Below are positions 32,832-41,082 of a stretch of 64,000 nt of DNA, piece after piece. The stretch's first letter is position 1. Every line of letters starts with the position of its first letter. The position numbers were made by a program, and so were the translations under genes. The notes under the pieces were generated by a model, which saw only the letters and a program-made list of their open reading frames with translations, was not told the origin of the DNA and did no database searches. The DNA is from Streptomyces sp. Y2F8-2 (GTDB lineage: Bacteria > Actinomycetota > Actinomycetes > Streptomycetales > Streptomycetaceae): positions 310,001 through 374,000 of the forward strand of contig NZ_BNGS01000007.1 of assembly GCF_014905555.1 (NCBI RefSeq), read 5' to 3'.

Positions 32832-33593
32832 ATGACGGCTCACCCCCTCTTCGACATCGGCGGCCGTACGGCACTGGTGACCGGCTCCAGCCGGGGCATC
32901 GGGCTCGCGCTCGCCCGCGGGCTGGCGGAGGCCGGCTGCACGGTGGTCCTCAACGGGCGCGACGCCGACCGGCTCACGAAGGCGGCGGCGGAACTGCCGG
33001 GCGACGTGCACACGGCCGTGTTCGACGTGACCGACGGCGCCTCCGTCGCCGCCGGGATCGCTGATGTCGAGGAGCGGGTGGGCCCGCTCGACATCCTGGT
33101 CAACAACGCCGGCATGCAACTGCGCGCGCCCCTGCTGGAGTTCACCGACGCCGACTGGCACCGGATCCTGAACACCAACCTGACCAGCGCGTTCCTGGTC
33201 GGCCGCGAGGCGGCCCGGCACATGACCGAGCGCGGCCACGGGAAGATCATCAACATCTGCTCGCTGCAGAGCGAGGTGGTCCGCCCCGGAATCGCACCGT
33301 ACGCGGCGACCAAGGGCGCGCTGAAGATGCTCACCAAGGGCATGTGCGCGGACTGGGGTCCGCACGGCGTGCAGGTCAACGGGCTCGGCCCCGGCTACAT
33401 CGAGACGGAGCTGACCCGGCCGCTCGTGGAGGACGAGGAGTTCAGCGCCTGGGTGCGCAGGCGCACTCCGGCCGGGCGCTGGGGGCGTACGGAGGACCTG
33501 GTGGGCGGGGTGCTGTTCCTCGCCTCCCCCGCGGCGGACTTCGTCAGCGGACAGGTGCTGTACGTCGACGGCGGAATGACCAGCGTGCTGTGA
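32832..33593 (+). CDS. gluconate 5-dehydrogenase-like SDR
   Basis: A 253-residue classical short-chain dehydrogenase. The cofactor motif GSSRGIGLALA is at about residues 18-28, NNAGMQ at 93-98, catalytic Ser near SLQSE (about 143) and YAATKG with Tyr and Lys (about 157-162). A Glu/Asp-free cofactor loop with NGRDADR suggests NADPH preference. Its place between gntP and an idonate-type dehydrogenase points to the IdnO/Gno role, interconverting 5-keto-gluconate and gluconate. The ATG at 32832 is preceded by GGAGTGG. Confidence 0.85.
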   Translation: MTAHPLFDIGGRTALVTGSSRGIGLALARGLAEAGCTVVLNGRDADRLTKAAAELPGDVHTAVFDVTDGASVAAGIADVEERVGPLDILVNNAGMQLRAPLLEFTDADWHRILNTNLTSAFLVGREAARHMTERGHGKIINICSLQSEVVRPGIAPYAATKGALKMLTKGMCADWGPHGVQVNGLGPGYIETELTRPLVEDEEFSAWVRRRTPAGRWGRTEDLVGGVLFLASPAADFVSGQVLYVDGGMTSVL

Positions 33594-33607
33594 AGGGGGC
33601 CATCGAG

Positions 33608-34648
33608 ATGTCCACGATGCCGGGTTGCGTCGTCCACGGCCGGGGCGACCTGCGGGTCGACGAACTGCCGGTCCCGGAGCCGGGCCCGGGGCAGGCACTG
33701 GTCGCCGTCCGCTACGGCGGGGTGTGCGGCTCGGATCTGCACTACTGGCGGCACGGCGGGGTCGGGGACTTCCGGCTCAGGGAGCCGATGGTGCTGGGGC
33801 ACGAGGTCGTGGGGACGGTGGTCGCGTACGGCGACGGCGCGTCAGGCCCCTCGGTCGGGACGGCGGTCGCGGTGCACCCGGCCACTCCGTGCGGGGTCTG
33901 CCCGGAGTGCGCGGGCGGGCGGCGCAACGTGTGCCGGGACACCCGCTACCTGGGCAGCGCGGCCCGTTTCCCGCATGTGCAGGGTGGCTTCGCGGCGCGG
34001 ACGGCCGTCCCGGCCGAGCAGCTGAGGCCGCTGCCGGCCGGTCTGGAACTGCGCCGGGCCGCGCTCGCCGAGCCGTTGTCGGTGGCGCTGCACGCGGTGC
34101 GGCGGGCCGGTGAGGTGGCCGGCCGGCACGTCCTGGTGACCGGTGCGGGCCCGATCGGCTGCCTGGTGGTGGCGGCCGCGAAGGCGGCTGGCGCGGCGCG
34201 GGTCACCGTCACGGACCTGCTGCCTCGGGCGCTGGAGTTCGCCGCGGCGGCGGGCGCCGACACCCTCGTACGGGCGGACGACCCGGACGATGCGGGGTGG
34301 CCCGCCGAGGCGGACGTGGCGGTCGAGGCGTCGGGGGTCGCCGCCGGGCTGGACACCTGTCTGCGGCTGGTCCGCCGGGGCGGTGTCGTGGTCCAGCTCG
34401 GCATGCTGCCCCCGGGTCAGAGCCCCTTCCCGGGCAATCTGCTGGTGAGCCGGGAGATCGACCTGCGCGGCGCGTTCCGCTTCGACACGGAGTTCGACGA
34501 CGCGCTCGGCCTGCTCGCCTCCGACCCGGCGTTCGACGCCTTGATCAGCGAGGTGGTCCCGGTACGGCAGGCGGAGTCGGCGTTCGCCCTGGCGGCGGAC
34601 CGGAGCCGGTCGTGCAAGGTGCTGCTGGACTTCGGCCGGAGTGGCTGA
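33608..34648 (+). CDS. zinc-dependent L-idonate 5-dehydrogenase-like enzyme
   Basis: A 346-residue medium-chain dehydrogenase of the sorbitol/idonate group. Catalytic zinc ligands lie in CGSDLHYW (Cys, about residue 42) and GHEVVG (His-Glu, about 67). The structural zinc site is CGVCPECAGGRRNVC (about 100-114). The Rossmann motif GAGPIG is near residue 179. It would oxidise L-idonate to 5-keto-gluconate, feeding the SDR and GntK. It starts 14 bp after the SDR stop and ends the operon. Confidence 0.85.
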   Translation: MSTMPGCVVHGRGDLRVDELPVPEPGPGQALVAVRYGGVCGSDLHYWRHGGVGDFRLREPMVLGHEVVGTVVAYGDGASGPSVGTAVAVHPATPCGVCPECAGGRRNVCRDTRYLGSAARFPHVQGGFAARTAVPAEQLRPLPAGLELRRAALAEPLSVALHAVRRAGEVAGRHVLVTGAGPIGCLVVAAAKAAGAARVTVTDLLPRALEFAAAAGADTLVRADDPDDAGWPAEADVAVEASGVAAGLDTCLRLVRRGGVVVQLGMLPPGQSPFPGNLLVSREIDLRGAFRFDTEFDDALGLLASDPAFDALISEVVPVRQAESAFALAADRSRSCKVLLDFGRSG

Positions 34649-34754
34649 TCGGGGTGGCTGAACGGGGCGGCCCACCAGCGAGCCAGGAGGGCGCCGGCGG
34701 CGGTCGGATCGTCGATCGCCGCCGTGATCCGCGCCCGTTCCCCCGCCGGTCTTC

Positions 34755-35390
34755 CTACGGGCGCCACAGCGGGTGTTCCCGTTCCGCCCAGTCGCGGCCG
34801 ACCAGGCCCGTGCGCAGGCCCCGGCGGGACTCCGGGTCGCCGAGGGCCATACCGATGTGGCCGGCCAGGACCACGCCGATCGTCAGGGCGAGCCAGTCGT
34901 GGACGAACGTCGCCGAGGTGCGCCACATCAGCGGCGTGAGGTGGGTGAACCACATCAGCAGTCCCGTGCCGAGCATCACCAGTGTGGCGCCCGCGATCCA
35001 CGCCGCGTACGTCTTCTGCCCCGCGTTGAACTTCCCCGCCGGGCGGGAGGCGCGGCGGTGGTCGCGCCGCAGGGCCGCGCGCAGCCAGACCCGGTCGTGC
35101 GGCCCCCAGCGGTTGAGGTGGCCGAGGTCCGCGCGGAAGGCCCGGGAGGCGAGGCCGAGCAGGACCGGGACCGGCAGCAGCACGCCCGCCACCTCATGGA
35201 CCCTGACCACCAGTTCGCGGCGTCCCACCAGTTCCGCGAACGCGGGGATGTAGAGGCAGGCCGCCGTCACCACGCACACGCCCATCAGGGCGGCCGTCGT
35301 GCGGTGGACCCAGCGCTCCGCGGGGGTGAAGCGGCGTACCCGGGCCGGGGCGGAGACGGGGGGCTGGGTGGCGTCAACTCGTGGGGGCAT
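34755..35390 (-). CDS. cytochrome b/b6 domain membrane protein
   Basis: A 211-residue four-helix cytochrome b of the formate-dehydrogenase-gamma / thiosulfate-reductase type. Helices fall at about residues 32-52, 65-88, 133-152 and 163-183. Candidate haem-ligand histidines are in VRVHEVAG, MWFTHLTP and FVHDWLAL. It would carry electrons between the quinone pool and an extracytoplasmic partner. It overlaps the end of the molybdopterin oxidoreductase gene by 17 bp, so the partner is almost certainly that protein. ATG at 35390. Confidence 0.8.
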   Translation of the reverse strand: MPPRVDATQPPVSAPARVRRFTPAERWVHRTTAALMGVCVVTAACLYIPAFAELVGRRELVVRVHEVAGVLLPVPVLLGLASRAFRADLGHLNRWGPHDRVWLRAALRRDHRRASRPAGKFNAGQKTYAAWIAGATLVMLGTGLLMWFTHLTPLMWRTSATFVHDWLALTIGVVLAGHIGMALGDPESRRGLRTGLVGRDWAEREHPLWRP

Positions 35391-36123
35391 CGTCGCGTCC
35401 GTTCGACCGGCCGACCCAGGCGTCGACGTCGTATCCGCGCTCCTCCCAGTACCCGGGGCGCACGTCCCGGGTGACGGTGATGCCGGAGAGCCATTTCGCG
35501 GACTTGTAGAAGTACATGGGGGCGACGTAGAGCCTGACCGGGCCGCCGTGGTCGTGGGTCACCGGCTTGTCCTGCATCTTCAGGGCGACCAGGACGTCGT
35601 CGCGGCGGGCCTGGTCGAGGGTGAGGCTCTCGGTGTACGCCCCGTCGAAGCAGGTGAAGCGGACGGCGCCGGCGGAGGACTGCACGCCCGCGGCGTCCAG
35701 CAGAGCGGACAACCGTACCCCTTCGAACGGCGTCTTCGGCACCCGCCAGCCCGTGACGCACTGGACGTCGTGCACGAGCCGGGTCTGGGGCAGGGCCCGC
35801 AGGTCGGCCAGGGTGTACGTCTTCGGGCGGTCGACCAGGCCGTTCACGGTGAGCCGGTAGCTCGTCTCGCCCAGGTGCGGGACGGACGCGGTCACCGAGT
35901 AGTAGCGGAAGCCGCCGCCGTTGGGCAGCAGTCCGGTCAGTCCCGTCGGGTCCTTGCCGGCGACACCGCCGAGCAAGGACTCCAGGCCGCGCTGGAGGGT
36001 GGGCGCCGCGATCACGCCGAGCGCGCCGAGTCCCAGGGTGCCCAGCAGCACCCGGCGGCCGATCGGGGTACCGGTCGCCGGGGGCTCCGGTGCGTCCGGC
36101 TCTTGCGGTCGTTCAGGGTTCAC
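35374..36123 (-). CDS. Tat-exported molybdopterin-dependent oxidoreductase (YedY/sulfite-oxidase-fold)
   Basis: A 249-residue protein with a twin-arginine type leader (GRRVLLGTLGLGALG, Arg23-Arg24) and a sulfite-oxidase-fold molybdenum domain. The Mo-ligand Cys is Cys122 in DVQCVTGW. HDHGGPVRLYVAPMYFYKSAKW and VRPGYWEERGY are family hallmarks. Like E. coli MsrP/YedY with MsrQ it is paired with a membrane cytochrome b, so a periplasmic-face reductase is likely, perhaps for oxidised methionine. The cytochrome differs from MsrQ and the substrate is open. GTG at 36123. Confidence 0.83.
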   Translation of the reverse strand: MNPERPQEPDAPEPPATGTPIGRRVLLGTLGLGALGVIAAPTLQRGLESLLGGVAGKDPTGLTGLLPNGGGFRYYSVTASVPHLGETSYRLTVNGLVDRPKTYTLADLRALPQTRLVHDVQCVTGWRVPKTPFEGVRLSALLDAAGVQSSAGAVRFTCFDGAYTESLTLDQARRDDVLVALKMQDKPVTHDHGGPVRLYVAPMYFYKSAKWLSGITVTRDVRPGYWEERGYDVDAWVGRSNGRDDAPTS

Positions 36124-36135
36124 ACAACGATTCGA

Positions 36136-36173
36136 GCACCCGGCACCCCCTCGATGCCAGGGGAACCGGGTGC
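36136..36173 (-). terminator. probable terminator between APC transporter and molybdoenzyme genes
   Basis: An outer perfect 8-bp stem GCACCCGG/CCGGGTGC (36136-36143 with 36166-36173) encloses a second CCCCT/AGGGG stem. It sits just beyond the transporter stop at 36251 and just upstream of the oxidoreductase start. Confidence 0.5.
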
Positions 36174-36250
36174 CCGTCAGGATTCCGTCACCACTTCTCA
36201 CCGGGTTCTCAGGAAGCCGGACCACGAGGTGGATCAGCGATGTGCGCCGG

Positions 36251-37801
36251 TCACGCCGTCGACTCCGCCGCCTTCTCCAGCCGGAACGCCTCGTTGCCCA
36301 GGCCGATGCGGGCGTGCGCCTGGGGCTTGCGGGAGCGCAGCAGCAGGCCCTGGACCAGGCCGAGCAGCAGAGCGACGCCGATGATCGCGGGGAGCAGCCA
36401 TCCGAGTTCCGAGTCCGGGCCCGTGCCGACCAGGACGTCGAAGTCCTTGACCGTGTAGGCGGCGATCCCCAGCAGGGCGAGTCCTGCCACCGCGGAGGTG
36501 GCCAGCCGCCAGGCCTGGGCGCGGGCGGAGCCACGGCGGGCGAAGAAGACGATCACGGAGACGGAGGCGGCCACCATCAGCACGGTGACGCCGAGGGCTC
36601 CGACGCTGCCGAACCAGGTGAACAGGTGCAGCACCGGCGCGGTCGGGTCGCCGTTCGGCTTGTCGTCGGCCACTGCGAACGCGATCACGATCACCGCGGA
36701 CACCGCGCTCTGCAGCAGCGAGCCGGTGCCGGGGGCCCCGCTCGCGCCGGTCGTCCGCCCGAAGGCGGCCGGCAGCAGTCCCTCGCGGCCCATGGCGAAC
36801 GCGTACCGGGCGACCACGTTGTGGAAGCTGAGGAGCGCCGCGAACATGCCGGTCACGAACAGTACGTGCAGTACGTCCGTGAAGGTGTGCCCGAGGAGGG
36901 ACTCGGTCAGCCAGAACAGCAGCCCTGCGCTCTGTTTCTGTGCCGCCGGGACGATCTGGGAGGGCCCGGCGGCGACCGTCAGCGCCCAGGAGCTGATCGC
37001 GAAGAGGGCGGCGACGAAGCCGATCGCGAGGAACATGACACGGGGCACCAGGACGTGCGGACGGCTGGTCTCCTCCGCGTACACCGGCGCCTGTTCGAAG
37101 CCGGTGAAGGCGGCGATGCAGAAGCACAGCGCGGTGCCGACGCCCGCCCCGGTGAGGGTGTCCGGGTTGAAGGCGTGCAGGGACAGGCCCTCCTTGGAGG
37201 GATCGGCGACAGCCGCCACGTCGAAGATCACCACGAGCGCGACCTCGATCAGCAGCAGGACGCCGAGCACACGCGCGTTGACGTCGATCTTCAGCCAGCC
37301 GAGCGTGCCGACGACGAGGACGGCCGCCAGTGCCGGGATCCACCAGGCCACCTGGACGTCCAGATAGGTGGCGAACAGTCCCGAGACCTCGAAGCCGAAG
37401 ATGCCGTAGATCCCGAACTGCAGCGCGCTGTAGGCGACGAGGGCCACCGCCGCCGCGGCCGCGCCCGCCGTGCCGCCGAGCCCTCGGGAGATGTACGCGT
37501 AGAACGCGCCCGCGTTGTGGACGTGGCGGCTCATCTCCGCGTATCCGAAGGAGAACAGGACCAGCACCACACCGAGGACGACGAAGAGCAGCGGTTGGCC
37601 GACGATGCCCATCACCCCGAATGTGGTGGGCATGACACCTGCGACGACCATGAGTGGGGCGGTCGCCGCCAGCACGGACAGCAGCAGGCCCGCCGTGCCG
37701 AGCCGGTCGGCGCGCAGAGCGCGTTCCTGCCCCTTGAAGGTGGGGATGGCGCCGCCGTCGGCGGCGGCCGGTCTGCTCGTGCTCGAACTGCCGGTCGTCA
37801 T
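36251..37801 (-). CDS. APC-superfamily amino acid permease
   Basis: A 516-residue transporter with about 12 membrane helices. Family motifs are GQPLLFVVLGVVLVLFSFGYAEMSRHVHNAGAFY (helices 2-3; key residues in the YAEMSRH loop), AFTGFEQAPVYAEE (helix 6 region) and a central HNVVARYAFAMGREGLLP segment. It should import or exchange amino acids or polyamines; the substrate cannot be read from sequence. ATG at 37801 has AAAGGAC upstream. A 9-bp minisatellite lies 30 bp upstream of the start. Confidence 0.85.
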   Translation of the reverse strand: MTTGSSSTSRPAAADGGAIPTFKGQERALRADRLGTAGLLLSVLAATAPLMVVAGVMPTTFGVMGIVGQPLLFVVLGVVLVLFSFGYAEMSRHVHNAGAFYAYISRGLGGTAGAAAAAVALVAYSALQFGIYGIFGFEVSGLFATYLDVQVAWWIPALAAVLVVGTLGWLKIDVNARVLGVLLLIEVALVVIFDVAAVADPSKEGLSLHAFNPDTLTGAGVGTALCFCIAAFTGFEQAPVYAEETSRPHVLVPRVMFLAIGFVAALFAISSWALTVAAGPSQIVPAAQKQSAGLLFWLTESLLGHTFTDVLHVLFVTGMFAALLSFHNVVARYAFAMGREGLLPAAFGRTTGASGAPGTGSLLQSAVSAVIVIAFAVADDKPNGDPTAPVLHLFTWFGSVGALGVTVLMVAASVSVIVFFARRGSARAQAWRLATSAVAGLALLGIAAYTVKDFDVLVGTGPDSELGWLLPAIIGVALLLGLVQGLLLRSRKPQAHARIGLGNEAFRLEKAAESTA

Positions 37802-37830
37802 CGCGCGGTTGTCCTTTCGGATTCCTTGGA

Positions 37831-37884
37831 CGGGACTGTCGGGACTGTCGGGACTTCAGGGACTTTCCGGACTTTCGGGACCGT
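37831..37884. repeat. 9-bp minisatellite
   Basis: Six contiguous 9-bp units: CGGGACTGT, CGGGACTGT, CGGGACTTC, AGGGACTTT, CCGGACTTT, CGGGACCGT, followed by a degenerate CGGTGTCGT. The array fills the gap between the APC transporter start and the stop of the upstream gene, so length changes would alter the transporter's 5' region. Confidence 0.85.
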
Positions 37885-37892
37885 CGGTGTCG

Positions 37893-38846
37893 TCACGCCG
37901 TACCCAACGCCGTGTCGCGCGCCGTACGGAACGCCGTGTAGGGGTCACGGTCGGGGTACGACCACGGCGCCGGGGTCGCGTACGACCCGATGCGGTGGAA
38001 CAGGGCGGCGGCCTCGGCGCCCCGCCCCTCGCAGTACTTGGCGTGGGCCAGGAAGTTGAGGTCGACATGGCGGCGCGGGTGGTCGTCGCGCTCCCACTCC
38101 AGCCACCAGTCGAACGCCGCCTTCATCACCTGCCGGGCGCGCCGCCCCACCCAGTGCCCGGAGGCCATGGGGTCGGGTGGCTCGCTGCCCGTGGCGGCCA
38201 GCACGCGGTAGCGCTCGGCGTGCGCGACGACCGGGAGGATGGCGAGCGGCGAGTCGGCGGGTGCCTGTTCGGCGGCCCAGTTGGCGAAGTCGTAGACCTC
38301 GTGCAGCGGGTCCTGGCCGGCGTCGGCGCGGCGCTCGGCGAGCCGGGCGACCACCAGGTGGTGCGCGTGGTGGTGGTCCGGGTAGCGGGCGCGCACCTCG
38401 TCGAAGAGGCGGACCACGTCCTCCTCGGTGCCGAGCGACCGCTCCAGGATCAGCAGGCCGAGCCACGGTGTGGGGTCCTCGGGGGCGAGCGCGGCGGCCG
38501 CCCGGCAGGCCTCACGCGCCGCGTCCGGGCTCTCCTTGCCGTTCAGTGCGCGGTGGACGACGGCGTGGGCGACGAGGACGGCGGCGCAGGGCGACTCCGG
38601 TTCGGCGAGCTGCCAGTCGCGCGCCCAGGCGAGCGCCGTGGGCTCCTGGGCGAGGACGGTGACGCGGTGGCCGCGGCGGTCCCAGTCGTCGTGGGTCGAT
38701 GCGAGCAGGGCGCGCACGGTCGCCCATCGTCCACGGGCGAGCGAAGCCCGGGCAGCGATGAGTTCGGTGTCGTCGAGCGCGGCGTCGAAGAGCCGGTCCG
38801 CGCGCTTGCGGGCACGGCCGAACGCCGGTGGGGGTGGGGGTGGCAC
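37893..38846 (-). CDS. hypothetical helical (TPR-like) protein
   Basis: A 317-residue soluble protein of mostly paired amphipathic helices with regularly spaced Ala and bulky residues (for example AREACRAAAALAPEDPTPW and HHLVVARLAERRADAG), typical of TPR-like solenoids. The N-terminus is MPPPPPPAFGRARKR. No catalytic motif is visible. Similar proteins are conserved in Streptomyces without a name. GTG at 38846 with AAGGAA eleven bases upstream. Confidence 0.65.
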   Translation of the reverse strand: MPPPPPPAFGRARKRADRLFDAALDDTELIAARASLARGRWATVRALLASTHDDWDRRGHRVTVLAQEPTALAWARDWQLAEPESPCAAVLVAHAVVHRALNGKESPDAAREACRAAAALAPEDPTPWLGLLILERSLGTEEDVVRLFDEVRARYPDHHHAHHLVVARLAERRADAGQDPLHEVYDFANWAAEQAPADSPLAILPVVAHAERYRVLAATGSEPPDPMASGHWVGRRARQVMKAAFDWWLEWERDDHPRRHVDLNFLAHAKYCEGRGAEAAALFHRIGSYATPAPWSYPDRDPYTAFRTARDTALGTA

Positions 38847-39060
38847 CGCGGTGATTCCTTACCGAACGCGGCTCGTCAGAGTGCGGTCCCGCACAGCAAA
38901 CCGTCCGCCTGCGGTGTGCGTCAAGGGCGTACCGCATCTCCTACACGTGTCAACGGTGCTTCCGCACAAGGGTGTTGAAGACGCACCTTGGGCGAGCGCG
39001 CGGGGCGGAGGTCGGGGTGCCACCGCTCCCGCCCCGCGTGCACTCGGCCCACCGCCCCGC

Positions 39061-40716
39061 TCAGCCGACCGCCTTGGCCGCCGCACGTCCGGCGGTGCGT
39101 CCCGAGAACAGGCAGCCGCCGAGGAACGTGCCCTCCAGGGAGCGGTAGCCGTGCACCCCGCCGCCGCCGAAGCCCGCCGCCTCCCCGGCCGCGTACACGC
39201 CCGGCAGCGGGTCGCCGCCCTCGGTCAGCACCCGGGAGGACAGGTCGGTCTCCAGGCCGCCGAGCGTCTTGCGGGTGAGGATGTTGAGGCGCACCGCGAT
39301 CAGCGGGCCCGCCTTGGGGTCGAGGATGCGGTGCGGTGCCGCCGTACGGATCAGCCGGTCGCCGAGGAAGCGGCGGGCTCCGCGTATCGCGGTCACCTGG
39401 AGGTCCTTGGTGAAGGGGTTGAGGATCTCCCGGTCGCGCGCGACGATCTCGCGGCGCAACTCGGCCTCGTCGATGAGCGGTTCCTTGGTGAGCGCGTTCA
39501 TGCCGCGCACCAGCGCGCCGAGGTCCTTCTCGACGACGAAGTCGATGCCGTGGTCCATGAACGCCTTCACCGGCCCGGGCACGTCGGCGCGCGCCCGCAC
39601 GATCACGTCCCGGACCGACTTGCCGGTGAGGTCGGGGTTCTGCTCCGAGCCGGAGAGCGCGAACTCCTTGCCGATGATCTTCTGGTCGAGGACGAACCAC
39701 GTATGGTCGTACCCGGTCTTCATGATGTGCTCGAGCGTGCCGAGGGTGTCGAAGCCGGGGAAGAGCGGGACGGGCAGCCGCCGGCCGCGGGCGTCCAGCC
39801 AGAGGGAGGACGGACCGGGCAGGATGCGGATGCCGTGGTTGTCCCAGACGGGGTTCCAGTTGTGCAGGCCCTCGGTGTAGTGCCACATGCGGTCGCGGTT
39901 GATCAGGCGGGCGCCCGCCTCCTCGGCGATGCCGAGCATCCTGCCGTCGACGTGCGCGGGCACGCCGGAGACCATGCGCTCCGGCGGGTTGCCGAGGCGC
40001 TTCGGCCAGTTGGCGCGGACCAGGTCGTGGTTGCCGCCGATACCGCCCGAGGTGACGATCACCGCCTGGGCCCGGAGTTCGAAGGCGCCGGTGACCGTGC
40101 GGCTGCTGGCCTTGCCTCGCGGCGCGTCCGAGGGCTCCAGGATCTCGCCGGTGACGGTGTCGACGGTGCCCGCGCTGCGCGTGAGACCGGTGACGCGGTG
40201 ACGGAACTTCAGTTCGACGAGGCCGCGCGCGACGCCGGCCCGCACCCGCCGCACGAACGGGGCGATCACCCCGGGCCCGGTCCCCCAGGTGATGTGGAAG
40301 CGGGGGACGGAGTTGCCGTGCCCGGTGGCGTCGTAGCCGCCGCGTTCGGCCCAGCCGACCACCGGGAAGAAGCGCACGCCCTGCCCGTGCAGCCAGGCCC
40401 GCTTCTCGCCCGCCGCGAAGTCGACGTACGCCTCGGCCCACTTGCGCGGCCAGTGGTCCTCGGGACGGTCGAAGGCGGCCGTGCCCATCCAGTCCTGGAG
40501 GGCGAGCGCGTGACTGTCGCGGATCCTGAGGCGGCGCTGTTCCGGGGAGTCCACGAAGAAGAGGCCCCCGAAGGACCAGAACGCCTGGCCGCCCATCGAC
40601 TGCTCGGGTTCCTGGTCGAGCAGGATGACCTTCCGGCCGGCGTCCACCAGTTCGGCGGTCGCGGTGAGCCCGGCGAGGCCTGCCCCGATCACGATGACAT
40701 CAGCGTCGTAGGCCAT
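39061..40716 (-). CDS. FAD-binding dehydrogenase (KstD/fumarate-reductase-like)
   Basis: A 551-residue flavoprotein. The N-terminal dinucleotide motif VIGAGLAGLTATAEL (residues 8-22) is followed by QAFWSFGGLFFVD, and the C-terminal FAD-binding YAAGEAAGFGGGGVHGYRSL (about 508-527) is intact, with a central substrate-binding domain. This matches the conserved FAD-binding dehydrogenase family related to 3-ketosteroid dehydrogenases. The steroid role is not shown and no other sterol genes are nearby. ATG at 40716. A 12-bp palindrome lies about 45 bp upstream. Confidence 0.82.
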   Translation of the reverse strand: MAYDADVIVIGAGLAGLTATAELVDAGRKVILLDQEPEQSMGGQAFWSFGGLFFVDSPEQRRLRIRDSHALALQDWMGTAAFDRPEDHWPRKWAEAYVDFAAGEKRAWLHGQGVRFFPVVGWAERGGYDATGHGNSVPRFHITWGTGPGVIAPFVRRVRAGVARGLVELKFRHRVTGLTRSAGTVDTVTGEILEPSDAPRGKASSRTVTGAFELRAQAVIVTSGGIGGNHDLVRANWPKRLGNPPERMVSGVPAHVDGRMLGIAEEAGARLINRDRMWHYTEGLHNWNPVWDNHGIRILPGPSSLWLDARGRRLPVPLFPGFDTLGTLEHIMKTGYDHTWFVLDQKIIGKEFALSGSEQNPDLTGKSVRDVIVRARADVPGPVKAFMDHGIDFVVEKDLGALVRGMNALTKEPLIDEAELRREIVARDREILNPFTKDLQVTAIRGARRFLGDRLIRTAAPHRILDPKAGPLIAVRLNILTRKTLGGLETDLSSRVLTEGGDPLPGVYAAGEAAGFGGGGVHGYRSLEGTFLGGCLFSGRTAGRAAAKAVG

Positions 40717-40758
40717 GCGCCCGTCCTCTCGCGGTGACGACCAGTCCGTTCCTTGTTA

Positions 40759-40770
40759 CTGACGGGTCAG
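40759..40770. promoter_or_regulatory. TetR-type palindrome upstream of the FAD dehydrogenase
   Basis: CTGAC-GG-GTCAG is a perfect 5-bp-arm palindrome 43 bp before the dehydrogenase start, in a TTACTGACGGGTCAGAT context typical of TetR operators. No regulator gene is adjacent, so the binding protein would act from elsewhere. Confidence 0.4.
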
Positions 40771-40786
40771 ATCCTTCGGCACAGGA

Positions 40787-41082
40787 GTGACGGCGTCAAC
40801 CGGGTGTTTCCGGGTACTCGCCGCTGTCGGCAAACTCACGTCGTCCGCCGCGCGGACGCGTGCGCCGCCGTGCGGCAGCGGATGCTCACCTGGGGCGAAA
40901 AGGAGGCCCCGGCAGCGTTGTTGGGGCCTTCCCGGCGCCGGGCGGGGGTGCGGGACACCCGGCGTGTCGTACGGGCGGGAGCGTGCCGAGAAGTTGTCAA
41001 GCACGGACAGGTCACAGCCGGGAGCGCTACAGTCAGCGTGATACGCATCCCGTGACCCCGCTGAATCATTGAGGTACGCAGC
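40787..41082 (+). other. gene-free leader region before the DMT transporter
   Basis: No coding sequence is convincing here. The region holds several hairpins: AGGCCCC/GGGGCCT (40904-40910 with 40923-40929), the palindrome CCCGGCGCCGGG (40931-40942) and an ACACCCGGCGTGT repeat near 40957. A TACAGT -10-like hexamer at 41029-41034 lies 48 bp before the transporter GTG. If transcription starts further upstream, this would be a long structured 5' leader. Confidence 0.4.

Noticed and set aside
39061..40716. Steroid degradation locus based on the KstD-like enzyme
   Set aside because: No other sterol genes are nearby, and the FAD-binding dehydrogenase family is broader than steroid enzymes.
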